From Nostoc spongiaeforme FACHB-130 (GTDB lineage Bacteria; Cyanobacteriota; Cyanobacteriia; Cyanobacteriales; Nostocaceae): a stretch of 64,000 nucleotides of DNA. The stretch is taken from positions 24,268 through 88,267 of the forward strand of contig NZ_JACJTB010000026.1 in the NCBI RefSeq assembly GCF_014698475.1, given 5' to 3'. Positions 41,925-51,435 of the stretch are shown piece after piece (the stretch's first letter is position 1; each line of letters opens with the position of its first letter). Below the pieces are notes generated by a model, which did not search any database, was not told the DNA's origin, and saw only the letters and a list, made by a program, of their open reading frames with translations. The translations under genes were made by a program, and so were the position numbers.

Positions 41925-44900
41925 CTATAAAGGTAACTGAATGATAAACTCAGTACCTTTGTCTAGTTGAGAATTGACTTTAATCAATCCTCCATGTTTT
42001 TCTACAATAATTTGTCTTGCTATAGCGAGTCCTAAACCTGTACCCTTACCGACAGCTTTAGTAGTAAATAAATGGTCAAAAATCTTGTGTTTGACTGCTT
42101 CACTCATTCCTTTACCATTATCAGCAATTGAGATGTTTACATATTGATCTACTGTTGATGTTGTAATAGTAATTTGGTTAGGATTGGCTTGGATTTCGGC
42201 AAAACTCTGCCCAGCGTTTGATTCATCTAAGGCATCAATGGCATTAGCCAGGATATTCATAAATACTTGATTTAATTGCCCCGGAAAACAATAAATTTGT
42301 GGCAAATTGCCATAGTTAGTAGTAACTTCAATTGCAGGACGTTGTTCATTTGCTTTTAGGCGATGTTTGAGAATTAAAATTGTACTATCAATACCCTCAT
42401 GGAGATTAAACTTGACTTTGTAATCTTGATCAGCACGGGAGAAGGTGCGAAGACTGGTACTGATATTTTTCAATCTATCGCACGCTATTACCATTGCATC
42501 TATCATTTTAGGTAAGTCTTCTAAAAGAAAATCCAAGTCAATTTCCGCAGCATGGTTTTGAATTTTATTACCAGGATTATCGATAATTTCTTGATAAAGC
42601 TCTAAATGTTCTTTTACATCAGCAAAGTTTGGTTTAGCTTGTTGCAGAGTAGCAGAAATAAAACCCAAAGGATTATTCATTTCATGACCTATCCCAGCTA
42701 CTAAGTTACCTAACGCAGACATTTTTTCACTTTGGATAATTTGTAATTGCGCCTGTTGTAAATCTTGTAATGCTTGTTGAGCCTGCTGATATAGTCGGGC
42801 ATTTTCTAATGCGATCGCTGCTTGGGAAGAAAGTAAATTAATTACTTGCAAACGTTCATTATTAAATACGCCACTTGTGAGGTTATTCTCTAAATAAAAA
42901 ATCCCGATTAAATTTCCTTGGTTAATAATCGGTGTACATAATATACTTTTTGGTTGATGTTCTAGGAGATATTGGTCAATGATTCCAGGAATATCTGTTT
43001 GGCAGTTATTGATTACAACAGTTTCTTGAGTATTCTTGACATAATTAATAATTCTTTTAGGTATGCTTTGACAAGCATCAAGTGATTGTGATTCAAGAAT
43101 AGTTTGTATTTGATTTTGGGAATTGGTTTGCTGACTAATAAAAGTCACTGCTGGTAATTTTGAAGTGTCTGATTTGGGAAGTATTAATACACATTTTTTA
43201 GCACCAGAGTTTTCTAGAATTATTTGAGTAAGACTAGCAATCAGTGTATCTAACTCGATACTACGAGAAATAGTTTGGGCGGCTTTAAGCACAGAAGTCA
43301 AATCTAGAACTTCAGAAATACTTTTGCTACCCGTCGTAGAAGTATTAAGAGATGAATAAGTACCATGTGAGGCGATTGTTTCTAAGGGGGTTAAGCTAGA
43401 TTTCTGCTGTTGCAAAATTGGTTGTAGTAGATGCGAATAGCATTTTTCTAAGTCATCTATTTTGGCTTTTGCTCCCCAACGCGCATAACAATAATATGCT
43501 TCCTGCATATAAAATGCCGCAAATTTTTCTTTCTCCCATGCTAAGAAAAATTTAGCTGCCAGTTCGTTAGCTAAAGCTTCTTCTTGAATGTATGTGTTGG
43601 CTTTAGCTCTAGAAATTGCACACTCATATAGTTCCATCGCAGCAAGTTTATCGCCTAAAACTCGATTTAGCTCTGCTTCTACTAAATAAGATTTGTGAGC
43701 GTAATTCATGGGTGCGCTCTCTGCACATTTTTGGAGATTTTGATGATTTTCTATAACTCGTTCGATGATGATTTCTTGTTCTGGTGAAGAGTAATTTTGA
43801 TGTAAGGATAAGTAAATCAAAGTTTCATAAAAATAAAAAGTTGGTACTATTACTAATCCTGTAACACTCGCTAAATATTCTTTGACAACTGCGGCATGAT
43901 CTAACGCTTGATTATAGTCATTAAATAAATAACATAGAATCATTTTACAAAAATGCAGTTGACAAATCATACTAGTTTGATTGGCAGCCCGATGCAGAGG
44001 TAACATTTTCACCTCATCATAAATTTCCCCAATTAAATAACAAGGGTTATCTGCCAGCCCTAATAAATTCAAAACCGATTGATAATATATACTATTAAAG
44101 TTTAAATAAGTGGTTTGCTTGAACTGATACATGATTGTGCTATAGTTGCCCATAGCATCGGCTAATTCTTTTAATTCATAACCACTTAAATAGGCATATC
44201 TGCCAAACACATAGGCAGACATAGAAGCATATTCAATATCACCTGTTTCTAAACCACTTGTGTAGGCTTGTAACAATGGATTTAAAGTATCTTTTACAGA
44301 TGCTTTCCAATGTCGAATAAAACAATTAACTGCAAATAAAGTTTTAGACTTGAGTTTAGAAGCATTAAGACGTTCTACTAACTGTAATGCCATTTCGCCA
44401 AACTCATAACCGGCATCAATTTGTTTTAAAACACCGCAGAGTATCAGTCCATAACTAGCATAGGCATAGGTAGATTCTGGTGCATTACCATAAAGCAGTG
44501 ATAACTGCACTTGTTTTAAAACAATCACCCTAAATAATGGTGGTGATGCTTGATAAGCTGTTGACATAATACTGGATAAAATTTGCATTGCTGCCAAGAT
44601 ATTTGCATCTGTCATTTCTGGCAAATCGAGCAAATCGATCGCAGCTTTGTCTTTTAACAGCAGTTGTGTTTGTTCTAGTTCATAATCAATATCTGTTTGG
44701 CTAACTTGTTGAGGTAGTTTTACTCCTATAGATTGGAGAACAGCTAAGGCAATTTGCAAAGCATTTTGATGTTGTGCCTGTGCCATACAGGCTTGAATTT
44801 TAGTATTATGAATGGGTATTTGTTCCAGGAGTGTTTTTGCTTGTTGTAAAACAACTGCTGCATAAATTTCCATTTTCTCAAATTCACCACAAAGACAAAG

Positions 44901-47321
44901 TGCTTCGGTGAGAGATTGATGTAGTGCTAATGTGAGTGCATAATCTTGTTGCCAACTACAATCTGATAATAAATTTAAACCTGTAGTGAAATATTCACTA
45001 GCGGATAGATAAGCAGTGGCATTTTTGGCTTTTGTACCTGCTTGAAAATTTAATCTGGCTAGTTGTTGATTTTCGTTGATGTCGGTGATTAGAAATGAAC
45101 CAATATTTAATTGATTAACTACATCAAAAATTTTGTCTTCTAATTCGATGTCAGAAATATTTTTTAGTATAAGCTGCCCAATTTTTAAATGTGTAACTTG
45201 TTTCTGCTCATCGGGAATTAAAGAATAGGCAGCTTGCTGGACGCGATCATGCAGAAATTTGTAGGTGGGTAATTGTTGATGATTAATCGTAAAATTGCGT
45301 TCTGCTTCGCTATCTTGGTAGAATTTATAGACTTCACTTTGGGGTAAAACTAATCCTTCTTGTAAGGCACTCCACAGTGAAACTGCGGTTTCTGTTTTTG
45401 TTTGTTGGGAAATAATTGCTAAGGTTGCTAAATCAAATTGGTTGCCAATACAAGCTGCAAGTTGTAATACTGTTTGTGTTGCTGGTGCAAGTTTCTGTAA
45501 CTGCATTGCCAGAAATTCAACTACATCATCTGTCAATGCTAATTCCCTAACTTGGGTAATGTTACACTGCCAATAACCAGCTTGCAGATTGAAGGTAATC
45601 AAATTTTCCTGATGCAGTACCTTGAGAAATTGGGTGCTAAAAAAGGGATTACCTTGAGTTTTTTGATACACTAATTCTGTCAATGGTTTTGCTAAGGCGA
45701 TCGCACAAGCAAGAGTATCTGCCACTAACTGATTTAAACTCAGTACAGATAAGGGCTGTAAAGTGATAGTATTAACTTCTGCACCAGCTTTGCTCACTTC
45801 ATCCAGTGACAGCATCAACGGATGGGCTGGAGAAACTTCATTATCTCGATAAGCACCAATTAAGAGTAAATATCCTTGCTGGGATTCTTTCATGAGCAAT
45901 TGCATCAACTTTAATGATGTTGAATCTGCCCACTGCAAATCATCCAAAAATATTACCAAGGGATGCTCTGGTGTGGTGAAAACTTGTAAGAACTTCTGAA
46001 ACAATAAATTAAAGCGATTTTTTGCGGCTGTTCCTGAGAGTTCGGTAACAAAAGGTTGCTTACCAATGAGGTATTCTAGTTCGGGAATTACATCAATAAT
46101 TACCTGGGCATTTTCTCCTAATGCTTCTGAAATCTTTGTTTTCCATGCTTGTAATTGAGCATCTGATTCACAAAGTAACTGCCTCATTAAATCTCGGAAT
46201 GCCTGTACAAAAGCAAAGAAAGGAATATTGCGGTTAAATTGATCAAATTTGCCTTTGATGAAATAGCCTCTTTGTCGCACAATAGGTTTATGAACTTCGT
46301 TGACAACGGCAGTCTTACCAATACCAGAAAAGCCCGCTACTAAGATAATTTCTGTGGTACCAAGGCTGACTCTTTCAAATGATTGCAGGAGAATTTCTAC
46401 TTCGCTTTCTCGTCCATATAGTTTATCAGGAATAATAAATCTATCACAGACATCTCTTTGGGCAATCGTGAAGTTTTTAATTTCTCCTGTTTGTTTGAGT
46501 TGATGTAAACATTGTGTTAAATCATGCTTGAGACCCCATGCACTTTGATAGCGGTCTTCGGCATTTTTAGCCATTAGTTTGTTAACAATTTCTGAAATTA
46601 TCGAGGGGACTTTTGGATTAATTTCATGGACTAAAGGTGCTATTTTGGCAATATGACAATGTACCAATTCCATTGGTTCACTTGATTGAAAAGGTAATTG
46701 TCCTGTGAGTAGTTCGTAAAAATTTACACCCAAAGAATAGAAATCTGTACGATAATCCAAACCTCGATTCATCCGCCCAGTTTCTTCGGGAGAAATATAA
46801 GCTAATGTTCCTTCAATAACATTTGGATTGACTATATTTTGAGTTTCCCGTGGAAGCAAAGAGGCAATACTAAAGTCAATTAACTTAACTTGTTTTGTTA
46901 TGGGATTGATGAGAATATTCGCGGGTTTAATATCTTTATGAATAATGCGATCGCGGTACAGTATCTCTAAGGCATTACACAAAGCGATCGCTATTTCTAA
47001 AAATTCTTCTAAACATCCAAAATAATGATGATTGACAAAATAATCGTATAGAGAAATTCCCCCAAAGTCTTCCATGACTAACGCATAGCCATTTTTGTAA
47101 GGTTCTAGGCTATAGGTTTGAATGATTTCAGGATATTGGAGATGTTTGGTAATCGTGTATTGATTGCGAAATTGTACTAGTTCGCTAAAGCTGGGATAAG
47201 GATTTTTCAGTAATTTGATGACTACAGATATGGAGTCAGCCTCTCGGATAGCTCGGTAAACTATAGTTCTCGAACCATGATAAATTTCCTCATTTAACTG
47301 ATATCCGGGAATACTCAACAT
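41925..47321 (-). CDS. Giant Ser/Thr kinase - AAA ATPase - GAF - histidine kinase
   Basis: Product of 1798 residues from the ATG at 47321 (MLSIPGYQLNEEIYHGSRT). Order of parts: Hanks-type kinase (1-270), where the catalytic loop is IIHKDIKPANIL (HKD for HRD) and the metal motif is LIDFSIAS (DFS for DFG); an ATPase domain with Walker A AGFSGIGKTAVV near 330 and Walker B LVIFLDDLQWAD; a long helical TPR-like region (about 650-1250); a GAF domain (about 1335-1505); and a histidine kinase with GIGHEMNNPLGFISATL near 1544 and GKGTGLGLAIARQII. This is the Hstk-type layout of filamentous cyanobacteria. The altered kinase motifs are usual in this group. It probably integrates signals in stress or heterocyst biology. 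Confidence 0.95.
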   Translation of the reverse strand: MLSIPGYQLNEEIYHGSRTIVYRAIREADSISVVIKLLKNPYPSFSELVQFRNQYTITKHLQYPEIIQTYSLEPYKNGYALVMEDFGGISLYDYFVNHHYFGCLEEFLEIAIALCNALEILYRDRIIHKDIKPANILINPITKQVKLIDFSIASLLPRETQNIVNPNVIEGTLAYISPEETGRMNRGLDYRTDFYSLGVNFYELLTGQLPFQSSEPMELVHCHIAKIAPLVHEINPKVPSIISEIVNKLMAKNAEDRYQSAWGLKHDLTQCLHQLKQTGEIKNFTIAQRDVCDRFIIPDKLYGRESEVEILLQSFERVSLGTTEIILVAGFSGIGKTAVVNEVHKPIVRQRGYFIKGKFDQFNRNIPFFAFVQAFRDLMRQLLCESDAQLQAWKTKISEALGENAQVIIDVIPELEYLIGKQPFVTELSGTAAKNRFNLLFQKFLQVFTTPEHPLVIFLDDLQWADSTSLKLMQLLMKESQQGYLLLIGAYRDNEVSPAHPLMLSLDEVSKAGAEVNTITLQPLSVLSLNQLVADTLACAIALAKPLTELVYQKTQGNPFFSTQFLKVLHQENLITFNLQAGYWQCNITQVRELALTDDVVEFLAMQLQKLAPATQTVLQLAACIGNQFDLATLAIISQQTKTETAVSLWSALQEGLVLPQSEVYKFYQDSEAERNFTINHQQLPTYKFLHDRVQQAAYSLIPDEQKQVTHLKIGQLILKNISDIELEDKIFDVVNQLNIGSFLITDINENQQLARLNFQAGTKAKNATAYLSASEYFTTGLNLLSDCSWQQDYALTLALHQSLTEALCLCGEFEKMEIYAAVVLQQAKTLLEQIPIHNTKIQACMAQAQHQNALQIALAVLQSIGVKLPQQVSQTDIDYELEQTQLLLKDKAAIDLLDLPEMTDANILAAMQILSSIMSTAYQASPPLFRVIVLKQVQLSLLYGNAPESTYAYASYGLILCGVLKQIDAGYEFGEMALQLVERLNASKLKSKTLFAVNCFIRHWKASVKDTLNPLLQAYTSGLETGDIEYASMSAYVFGRYAYLSGYELKELADAMGNYSTIMYQFKQTTYLNFNSIYYQSVLNLLGLADNPCYLIGEIYDEVKMLPLHRAANQTSMICQLHFCKMILCYLFNDYNQALDHAAVVKEYLASVTGLVIVPTFYFYETLIYLSLHQNYSSPEQEIIIERVIENHQNLQKCAESAPMNYAHKSYLVEAELNRVLGDKLAAMELYECAISRAKANTYIQEEALANELAAKFFLAWEKEKFAAFYMQEAYYCYARWGAKAKIDDLEKCYSHLLQPILQQQKSSLTPLETIASHGTYSSLNTSTTGSKSISEVLDLTSVLKAAQTISRSIELDTLIASLTQIILENSGAKKCVLILPKSDTSKLPAVTFISQQTNSQNQIQTILESQSLDACQSIPKRIINYVKNTQETVVINNCQTDIPGIIDQYLLEHQPKSILCTPIINQGNLIGIFYLENNLTSGVFNNERLQVINLLSSQAAIALENARLYQQAQQALQDLQQAQLQIIQSEKMSALGNLVAGIGHEMNNPLGFISATLQQAKPNFADVKEHLELYQEIIDNPGNKIQNHAAEIDLDFLLEDLPKMIDAMVIACDRLKNISTSLRTFSRADQDYKVKFNLHEGIDSTILILKHRLKANEQRPAIEVTTNYGNLPQIYCFPGQLNQVFMNILANAIDALDESNAGQSFAEIQANPNQITITTSTVDQYVNISIADNGKGMSEAVKHKIFDHLFTTKAVGKGTGLGLAIARQIIVEKHGGLIKVNSQLDKGTEFIIQLPL

Positions 47322-47414
47322 GACACCCAACCTTAAAATAGTAAGTTTAGTATTCCCAAAGATCCGAAATATTTCACGAGGAAATAAAAAATACTGATAC
47401 TAATTTTAGTTTGA

Positions 47415-47675
47415 TCACTTAGTTAGTTTGCTGTGAACGCGATCGCTCGATAACTTAGGCTTACTCAACAGAAACCACCAGATTTCTAAACCAATTAATG
47501 CCAAACCACCTGCTGTAACTGCACCTTTCATTAACAGTGGTTGCTCAATGCGGCGAAACTGAGTGTTTGGTGATTCTTTTGGGTTGGGGATTTGAGCTTT
47601 CGCTACACCACCAGTCAAACTCAACATCAATCCGCAACTGGCAATACTACCAATAATTGCTTGACTATTCCACAT
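47415..47675 (-). CDS. Small exported/membrane protein
   Basis: Product of 86 residues from the ATG at 47675, which follows AAGGGGAAG at good distance. A longer frame to 47768 would overlap the copper ATPase. The sequence has a signal peptide (GSIASCGLMLSLTGGVAKAQ), a short polar loop with NPKESPNTQFRRIEQP, one membrane helix (AVTAGGLALIGLEIWWFLL) and a basic tail. I know no named family. It follows the copper ATPase by 85 bp on the same strand, so a role in metal handling is possible, but no metal-binding motif is visible. Confidence 0.7.
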   Translation of the reverse strand: MWNSQAIIGSIASCGLMLSLTGGVAKAQIPNPKESPNTQFRRIEQPLLMKGAVTAGGLALIGLEIWWFLLSKPKLSSDRVHSKLTK

Positions 47676-47760
47676 ACTTACTTCCCCTTGAAGTAATGCA
47701 AATATCTTCCTTGTCTCCTTCATCCCTGAAGAATGGCATACTTGTTGAATAGAAAGTACC

Positions 47761-50076
47761 TTAGCCAATCACTTTGGCTCGAAAGTTACGCAAACGTAGC
47801 GCATTAGTGACTACAGAAACTGAACTAAAAGCCATTGCTGCACCTGCAATGATTGGGTTGAGCAACCACCCAAATATCGGAAATAGAATTCCAGCCGCGA
47901 TGGGAATACCAGCAACGTTGTAGATAAACGCAAAAAATAAATTTTGGCGAATATTACGCATTGTGGCGCGGCTGAGTTGAATTGCTGTGACTATACCTTG
48001 CAAATCACCAGAGATTAGAGTGATGTCACTAGCTGCGATCGCTACATCTGTACCCGTACCAATGGCAATTCCCACATCCGCTTGCGCCAAAGCCGGTGCA
48101 TCATTAATCCCATCACCAACCATCGCTACAATTGAGTGCTGAGTTTTGAGTGCTGAGTAACTCTCCCTTGTCCCCCTTGTCTTCCTCCTCCTTTCCGCTT
48201 GCAACAACTTAATTGCTTCTACCTTCTGCTCAGGACGAACTTCGGCTAATACTCTGGTAATCCCAACTTCACGGGCAATACTTTCGGCGGTGTGGCGATT
48301 ATCACCTGTGAGCATCACAACTTCTAAACCCAGTTTTTGCAAGGCTCGCACAGCTTGGAGAGAAGTCGGTTTAATCGCATCAGCAATCCCCATTAACCCT
48401 TGGATTTCACCATCTACTGCTAACCAAACTACAGTTTTACCCAAGTATTCTAAGCGTTCTTGATTTGGTTGCAAGTCTGCGGTGTTAATATCTAACTCTT
48501 CCATCCAGCGTTGTGTACCGATTTGCACCAGGCGATTTGCCACGATACCCTGCACACCACAACCAGCGATCGCGGCAAAATCTTGAACATCTATGAGGCT
48601 GACATCCTGAGATTGAGCATATCTCAACACTGCTTCTGCTAATGGGTGTTCGGAATTGCGTTCTACAGAGGCGGCTAGTTGTATTAACTGAATTTCGTTA
48701 CCATTAGCCGTACCGTTAACTGTGACAAAATCTGTAACTGTGGGTTTACCTTGGGTAATTGTGCCTGTTTTATCTAAGACAATGGTTTGAATTTGGTGAG
48801 CTAATTCTAAACTTTCTGCACCTTTAATTAAAATGCCGTTTTCTGCACCTTTACCTGTACCTACCATAACTGAGGTTGGTGTGGCTAAACCCAAGGCACA
48901 AGGACAAGCAATAATTAATACTCCGACTGTGGTAATCAACGCCAAAGAGATATTACCAGTGATGTTGAACCAGATAATAAAGGTGAGAATAGCGATCGCA
49001 ATTACCGCCGGCACAAACCAGCCTGTAACTTGGTCTGCTAACCTTTGAATGGGCGCTTTTGAGCCTTGTGCCTGCTGTACTAATTGTACAATTTGCGCCA
49101 ATACCGTATCTTTTCCTACTCTTGTCGCCCGAAATTGGAAACTACCAGTTTTGTTGATGGTTGCGCCAATTACTTCATCTCCTGGTTGCTTTTTCACAGG
49201 AATACTTTCACCAGTCACCATCGCTTCATCAATGGTAGATGTCCCGTCAATTACTTCGCCATCAACGGGAATTTTTTCCCCAGGACGCACCAGCACCACA
49301 TCACCAATTTGTACTTGTGCGATCGGTACATCTATTTCTCGTCCGTTGCGAATCAACCGCGCAGTTTTTGCTTGTAAACCAATTAGCTTGCGGATAGCTT
49401 CGGAAGTTTGCCCTTTGGCACGATTTTCAAATAACCGCCCTAATAAAATTAAGGTGATTACAATCGCCGCAGTTTCATAATATACATCCGGCATCAATCC
49501 CTGAGCTATGAAAAAGCTGGGAAATATTGTTGCAAATAGGGAATAAAAATATGCTGCGCTCGTACCCAACACAATTAAAGTATCCATTGTGGCAGTATGG
49601 TGCTTGAGTGATTTCCCAGCATTGACATAAAAACTTTTACCGCACCAAAACTGTACAGGAGTAGTCAGGACTAATTGCAGCCAAGGGTTATGCAACCATA
49701 CAGGAATAAAAGGTAAGTGCAATCCTGTCATCATTGGCAATGAGCCAATCACTAGTAAACTGCCAATTATCCCCCCTACCACTACCTTTTGCTGCAAATC
49801 ACGGGATGTTTGCTGGCGATGTCTTTTTTCTTCATCGTCTTCACCCGCCATCAAATTTTGTTCTTGCAAGGGATAGGCAGAATAACCAGCTGCATCCACC
49901 GCATTTTGGATGGCTAGTAAATTTGTTTTTCTGGAATCATAATTAACTGTTGCCTGTTCTGCGCCAAAATTCACACTACATTCATTCACACCCGGAACAG
50001 AATTAATAGCATCTTCAATATTTTTGGCACAGGAGGCGCAACTCATCCCGCGCAGTTTCAATGTGGCATTCTCCAT
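47761..50076 (-). CDS. Copper-type P1B ATPase
   Basis: Product of 771 residues from the ATG at 50076 ([20 protein letters not shown]). The longer frame to 50220 adds unrelated sequence. Features: one N-terminal metal-binding domain with GMSCASC (residues 10-16), the transmembrane CPC metal site in [19 protein letters not shown] near 389, phosphorylated Asp in [12 protein letters not shown] near 432, the HP motif of nucleotide binding (SEHPLAEAV), and [16 protein letters not shown] near 654. The CPC motif indicates Cu+ transport, like CtaA or PacS, supplying plastocyanin and cytochrome oxidase or exporting copper. About 20 residues before GDGIND ([20 protein letters not shown]) are encoded by a repeat insertion. 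The core motifs are unharmed. Confidence 0.94.
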   Translation of the reverse strand: MENATLKLRGMSCASCAKNIEDAINSVPGVNECSVNFGAEQATVNYDSRKTNLLAIQNAVDAAGYSAYPLQEQNLMAGEDDEEKRHRQQTSRDLQQKVVVGGIIGSLLVIGSLPMMTGLHLPFIPVWLHNPWLQLVLTTPVQFWCGKSFYVNAGKSLKHHTATMDTLIVLGTSAAYFYSLFATIFPSFFIAQGLMPDVYYETAAIVITLILLGRLFENRAKGQTSEAIRKLIGLQAKTARLIRNGREIDVPIAQVQIGDVVLVRPGEKIPVDGEVIDGTSTIDEAMVTGESIPVKKQPGDEVIGATINKTGSFQFRATRVGKDTVLAQIVQLVQQAQGSKAPIQRLADQVTGWFVPAVIAIAILTFIIWFNITGNISLALITTVGVLIIACPCALGLATPTSVMVGTGKGAENGILIKGAESLELAHQIQTIVLDKTGTITQGKPTVTDFVTVNGTANGNEIQLIQLAASVERNSEHPLAEAVLRYAQSQDVSLIDVQDFAAIAGCGVQGIVANRLVQIGTQRWMEELDINTADLQPNQERLEYLGKTVVWLAVDGEIQGLMGIADAIKPTSLQAVRALQKLGLEVVMLTGDNRHTAESIAREVGITRVLAEVRPEQKVEAIKLLQAERRRKTRGTRESYSALKTQHSIVAMVGDGINDAPALAQADVGIAIGTGTDVAIAASDITLISGDLQGIVTAIQLSRATMRNIRQNLFFAFIYNVAGIPIAAGILFPIFGWLLNPIIAGAAMAFSSVSVVTNALRLRNFRAKVIG
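48133..48195. repeat. In-frame repeat insertion inside the copper ATPase gene
   Basis: GAGTGCTGAGTTTTGAGTGCTGAGT-type repeats followed by a CCCTTGTCCCCCTTGTCTTCC pyrimidine stretch (plus strand). Both are typical of intergenic Nostoc repeats, yet here they are read in frame and add about 20 residues just before the conserved GDGIND motif. Confidence 0.8.
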
Positions 50077-50351
50077 TTGACTCACCCCAATTTTGAAGTA
50101 GCAGTAGCTAACGACTAACTTCATCTTGAAGTATCTAGTCAACTGGAGAGTCAAGGGGTTGTTGCCAGAATTTTGATGAGTGCGGGGTGATGTTATCCGC
50201 AGATGGATGCACCTACTCATACTTTATCAAGTAAGGCAGCAGGTAGGAGTTTCGCTTTGTTGAGTTCGGGTTTGTTTGACAAACTTACTTTTCTAAGTAA
50301 TTAGGCTGCGATATTTAAGCAAGTTCTGAAAGATGGCGATTGGGTTAGTGG

Positions 50352-50573
50352 TTAGGTTGACTTACCACTTTGATATTCTGCCATTTGCTGATGGATAGCC
50401 GCCTGAATTTTGCTGTCAAAATCTGGATCGTTGATTGTTGTGATCACAGGACGTGAACGTTCTCTACGCCTTGCCAAATAAGCTTGGAACGCAGCATCGT
50501 CGTCTCGATGAGTCAGAAAATAACGTCTTAATTCTTGATAGGACATCGCTGCATAATCAACTGAACTCATCAC
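50352..50573 (-). CDS. DUF6887-like small protein
   Basis: Product of 73 residues. The sequence MSYQELRRYFLTHRDDDAAF and QAYLARRRERSRPVITTIND resembles the DUF6887 family of cyanobacteria. It is a charged, helical, cytosolic protein with a basic centre. Its start overlaps the end of the DUF6888-like gene by 4 bases. The pair is common in cyanobacteria and looks like a toxin-antitoxin-type unit, but no activity is known to me. Confidence 0.72.
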   Translation of the reverse strand: MMSSVDYAAMSYQELRRYFLTHRDDDAAFQAYLARRRERSRPVITTINDPDFDSKIQAAIHQQMAEYQSGKST

Positions 50574-50755
50574 AGCACCTCCCCATTCGGAGTAACTTCA
50601 AATTCGATTTCTTCGCTTTGCCCTGCCAACACATACAAGTTCTGGGTTCGAGCATCAATACAAACCAGATGAATCGGCTGCAACATTCTATATGTTAAAT
50701 GGTAGGAAATCCGGTACAAGCACTCCAACTGACTGTTAGTAGGCATCAAACCCAA
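50570..50755 (-). CDS. DUF6888-like small protein
   Basis: Product of 61 residues (or 58 from the ATG at 50746). PTNSQLECLYRISYHLTYRM, QPIHLVCIDARTQNLYVLAG and EEIEFEVTPNGEV match the DUF6888 family, which is nearly always followed by a DUF6887 gene, as here. Function unknown. The beta-rich second half could bind a partner or nucleic acid. Confidence 0.72.
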   Translation of the reverse strand: MGLMPTNSQLECLYRISYHLTYRMLQPIHLVCIDARTQNLYVLAGQSEEIEFEVTPNGEVL

Positions 50756-50909
50756 CTAGGTAAACAATTTTGCTGATAATACTTCCTTACGGAAATTATA
50801 CAAGAGTTTTCAGCAAGGAAAGATTAGATTAGCAATCTCACTTTGGGGAAATTCGCCTGTTTTCTGTGTACCATCGCCCCATTTGTCGCCACTGTCTTCC
50901 AACTTCAGA

Positions 50910-51206
50910 CTAATTCCAATCTTGTTCTTCTTTTTTACCGCGACTTTTGTAAATCCCTCCTACGTCGTGAATTTGGCGGGTTTTAGCGAAGAGTTCTGCT
51001 TCCGTTAACCCCCATTGTTGCAAAACTTTATCTAGGTCTTTTTGGATGTCCCGTGCGCCGGGAAAGCCTTGATAACGGATGCGTAACCGGGCTAATTCTG
51101 CCAAATTATAGTCTGTTGCTTCTTGAGCGAGTAGAATATCAATAAAGGGGCGATCGCGGTTGTAAAGTGGATGTTGTTGGTCTTTACTTCCGTGCTGTTC
51201 TGCCAT
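50910..51206 (-). CDS. DUF3288 protein
   Basis: Product of 98 residues. DQQHPLYNRDRPFIDILLAQ, EATDYNLAELARLRIRYQGF, PGARDIQKDLDKVLQQWGLT and IHDVGGIYKSR match DUF3288, a small conserved family restricted to cyanobacteria. It is soluble and helical. Its function is unknown. It is divergent from clpC with 229 bp between starts. Confidence 0.85.
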   Translation of the reverse strand: MAEQHGSKDQQHPLYNRDRPFIDILLAQEATDYNLAELARLRIRYQGFPGARDIQKDLDKVLQQWGLTEAELFAKTRQIHDVGGIYKSRGKKEEQDWN

Positions 51207-51435
51207 AGTTTATACCTTTAGTCGGATTCTTAATTCATTCTGAGTCTAGAGTTGAGATTCCGTCTAACGCCAGATAATAAAAGATGAGGGCAAACACACC
51301 TTTTCGCTTACGGCTCTCACCACTGCCAGTCAATCATAAATAAAGATACATTGTCTTTAAGAAAATACTAAAAGTTTTAACGAGGGTGAACCTCAATCAC
51401 CCCCAGTCCAAGCAGCAAGGGAGCAAGAACCCGCT

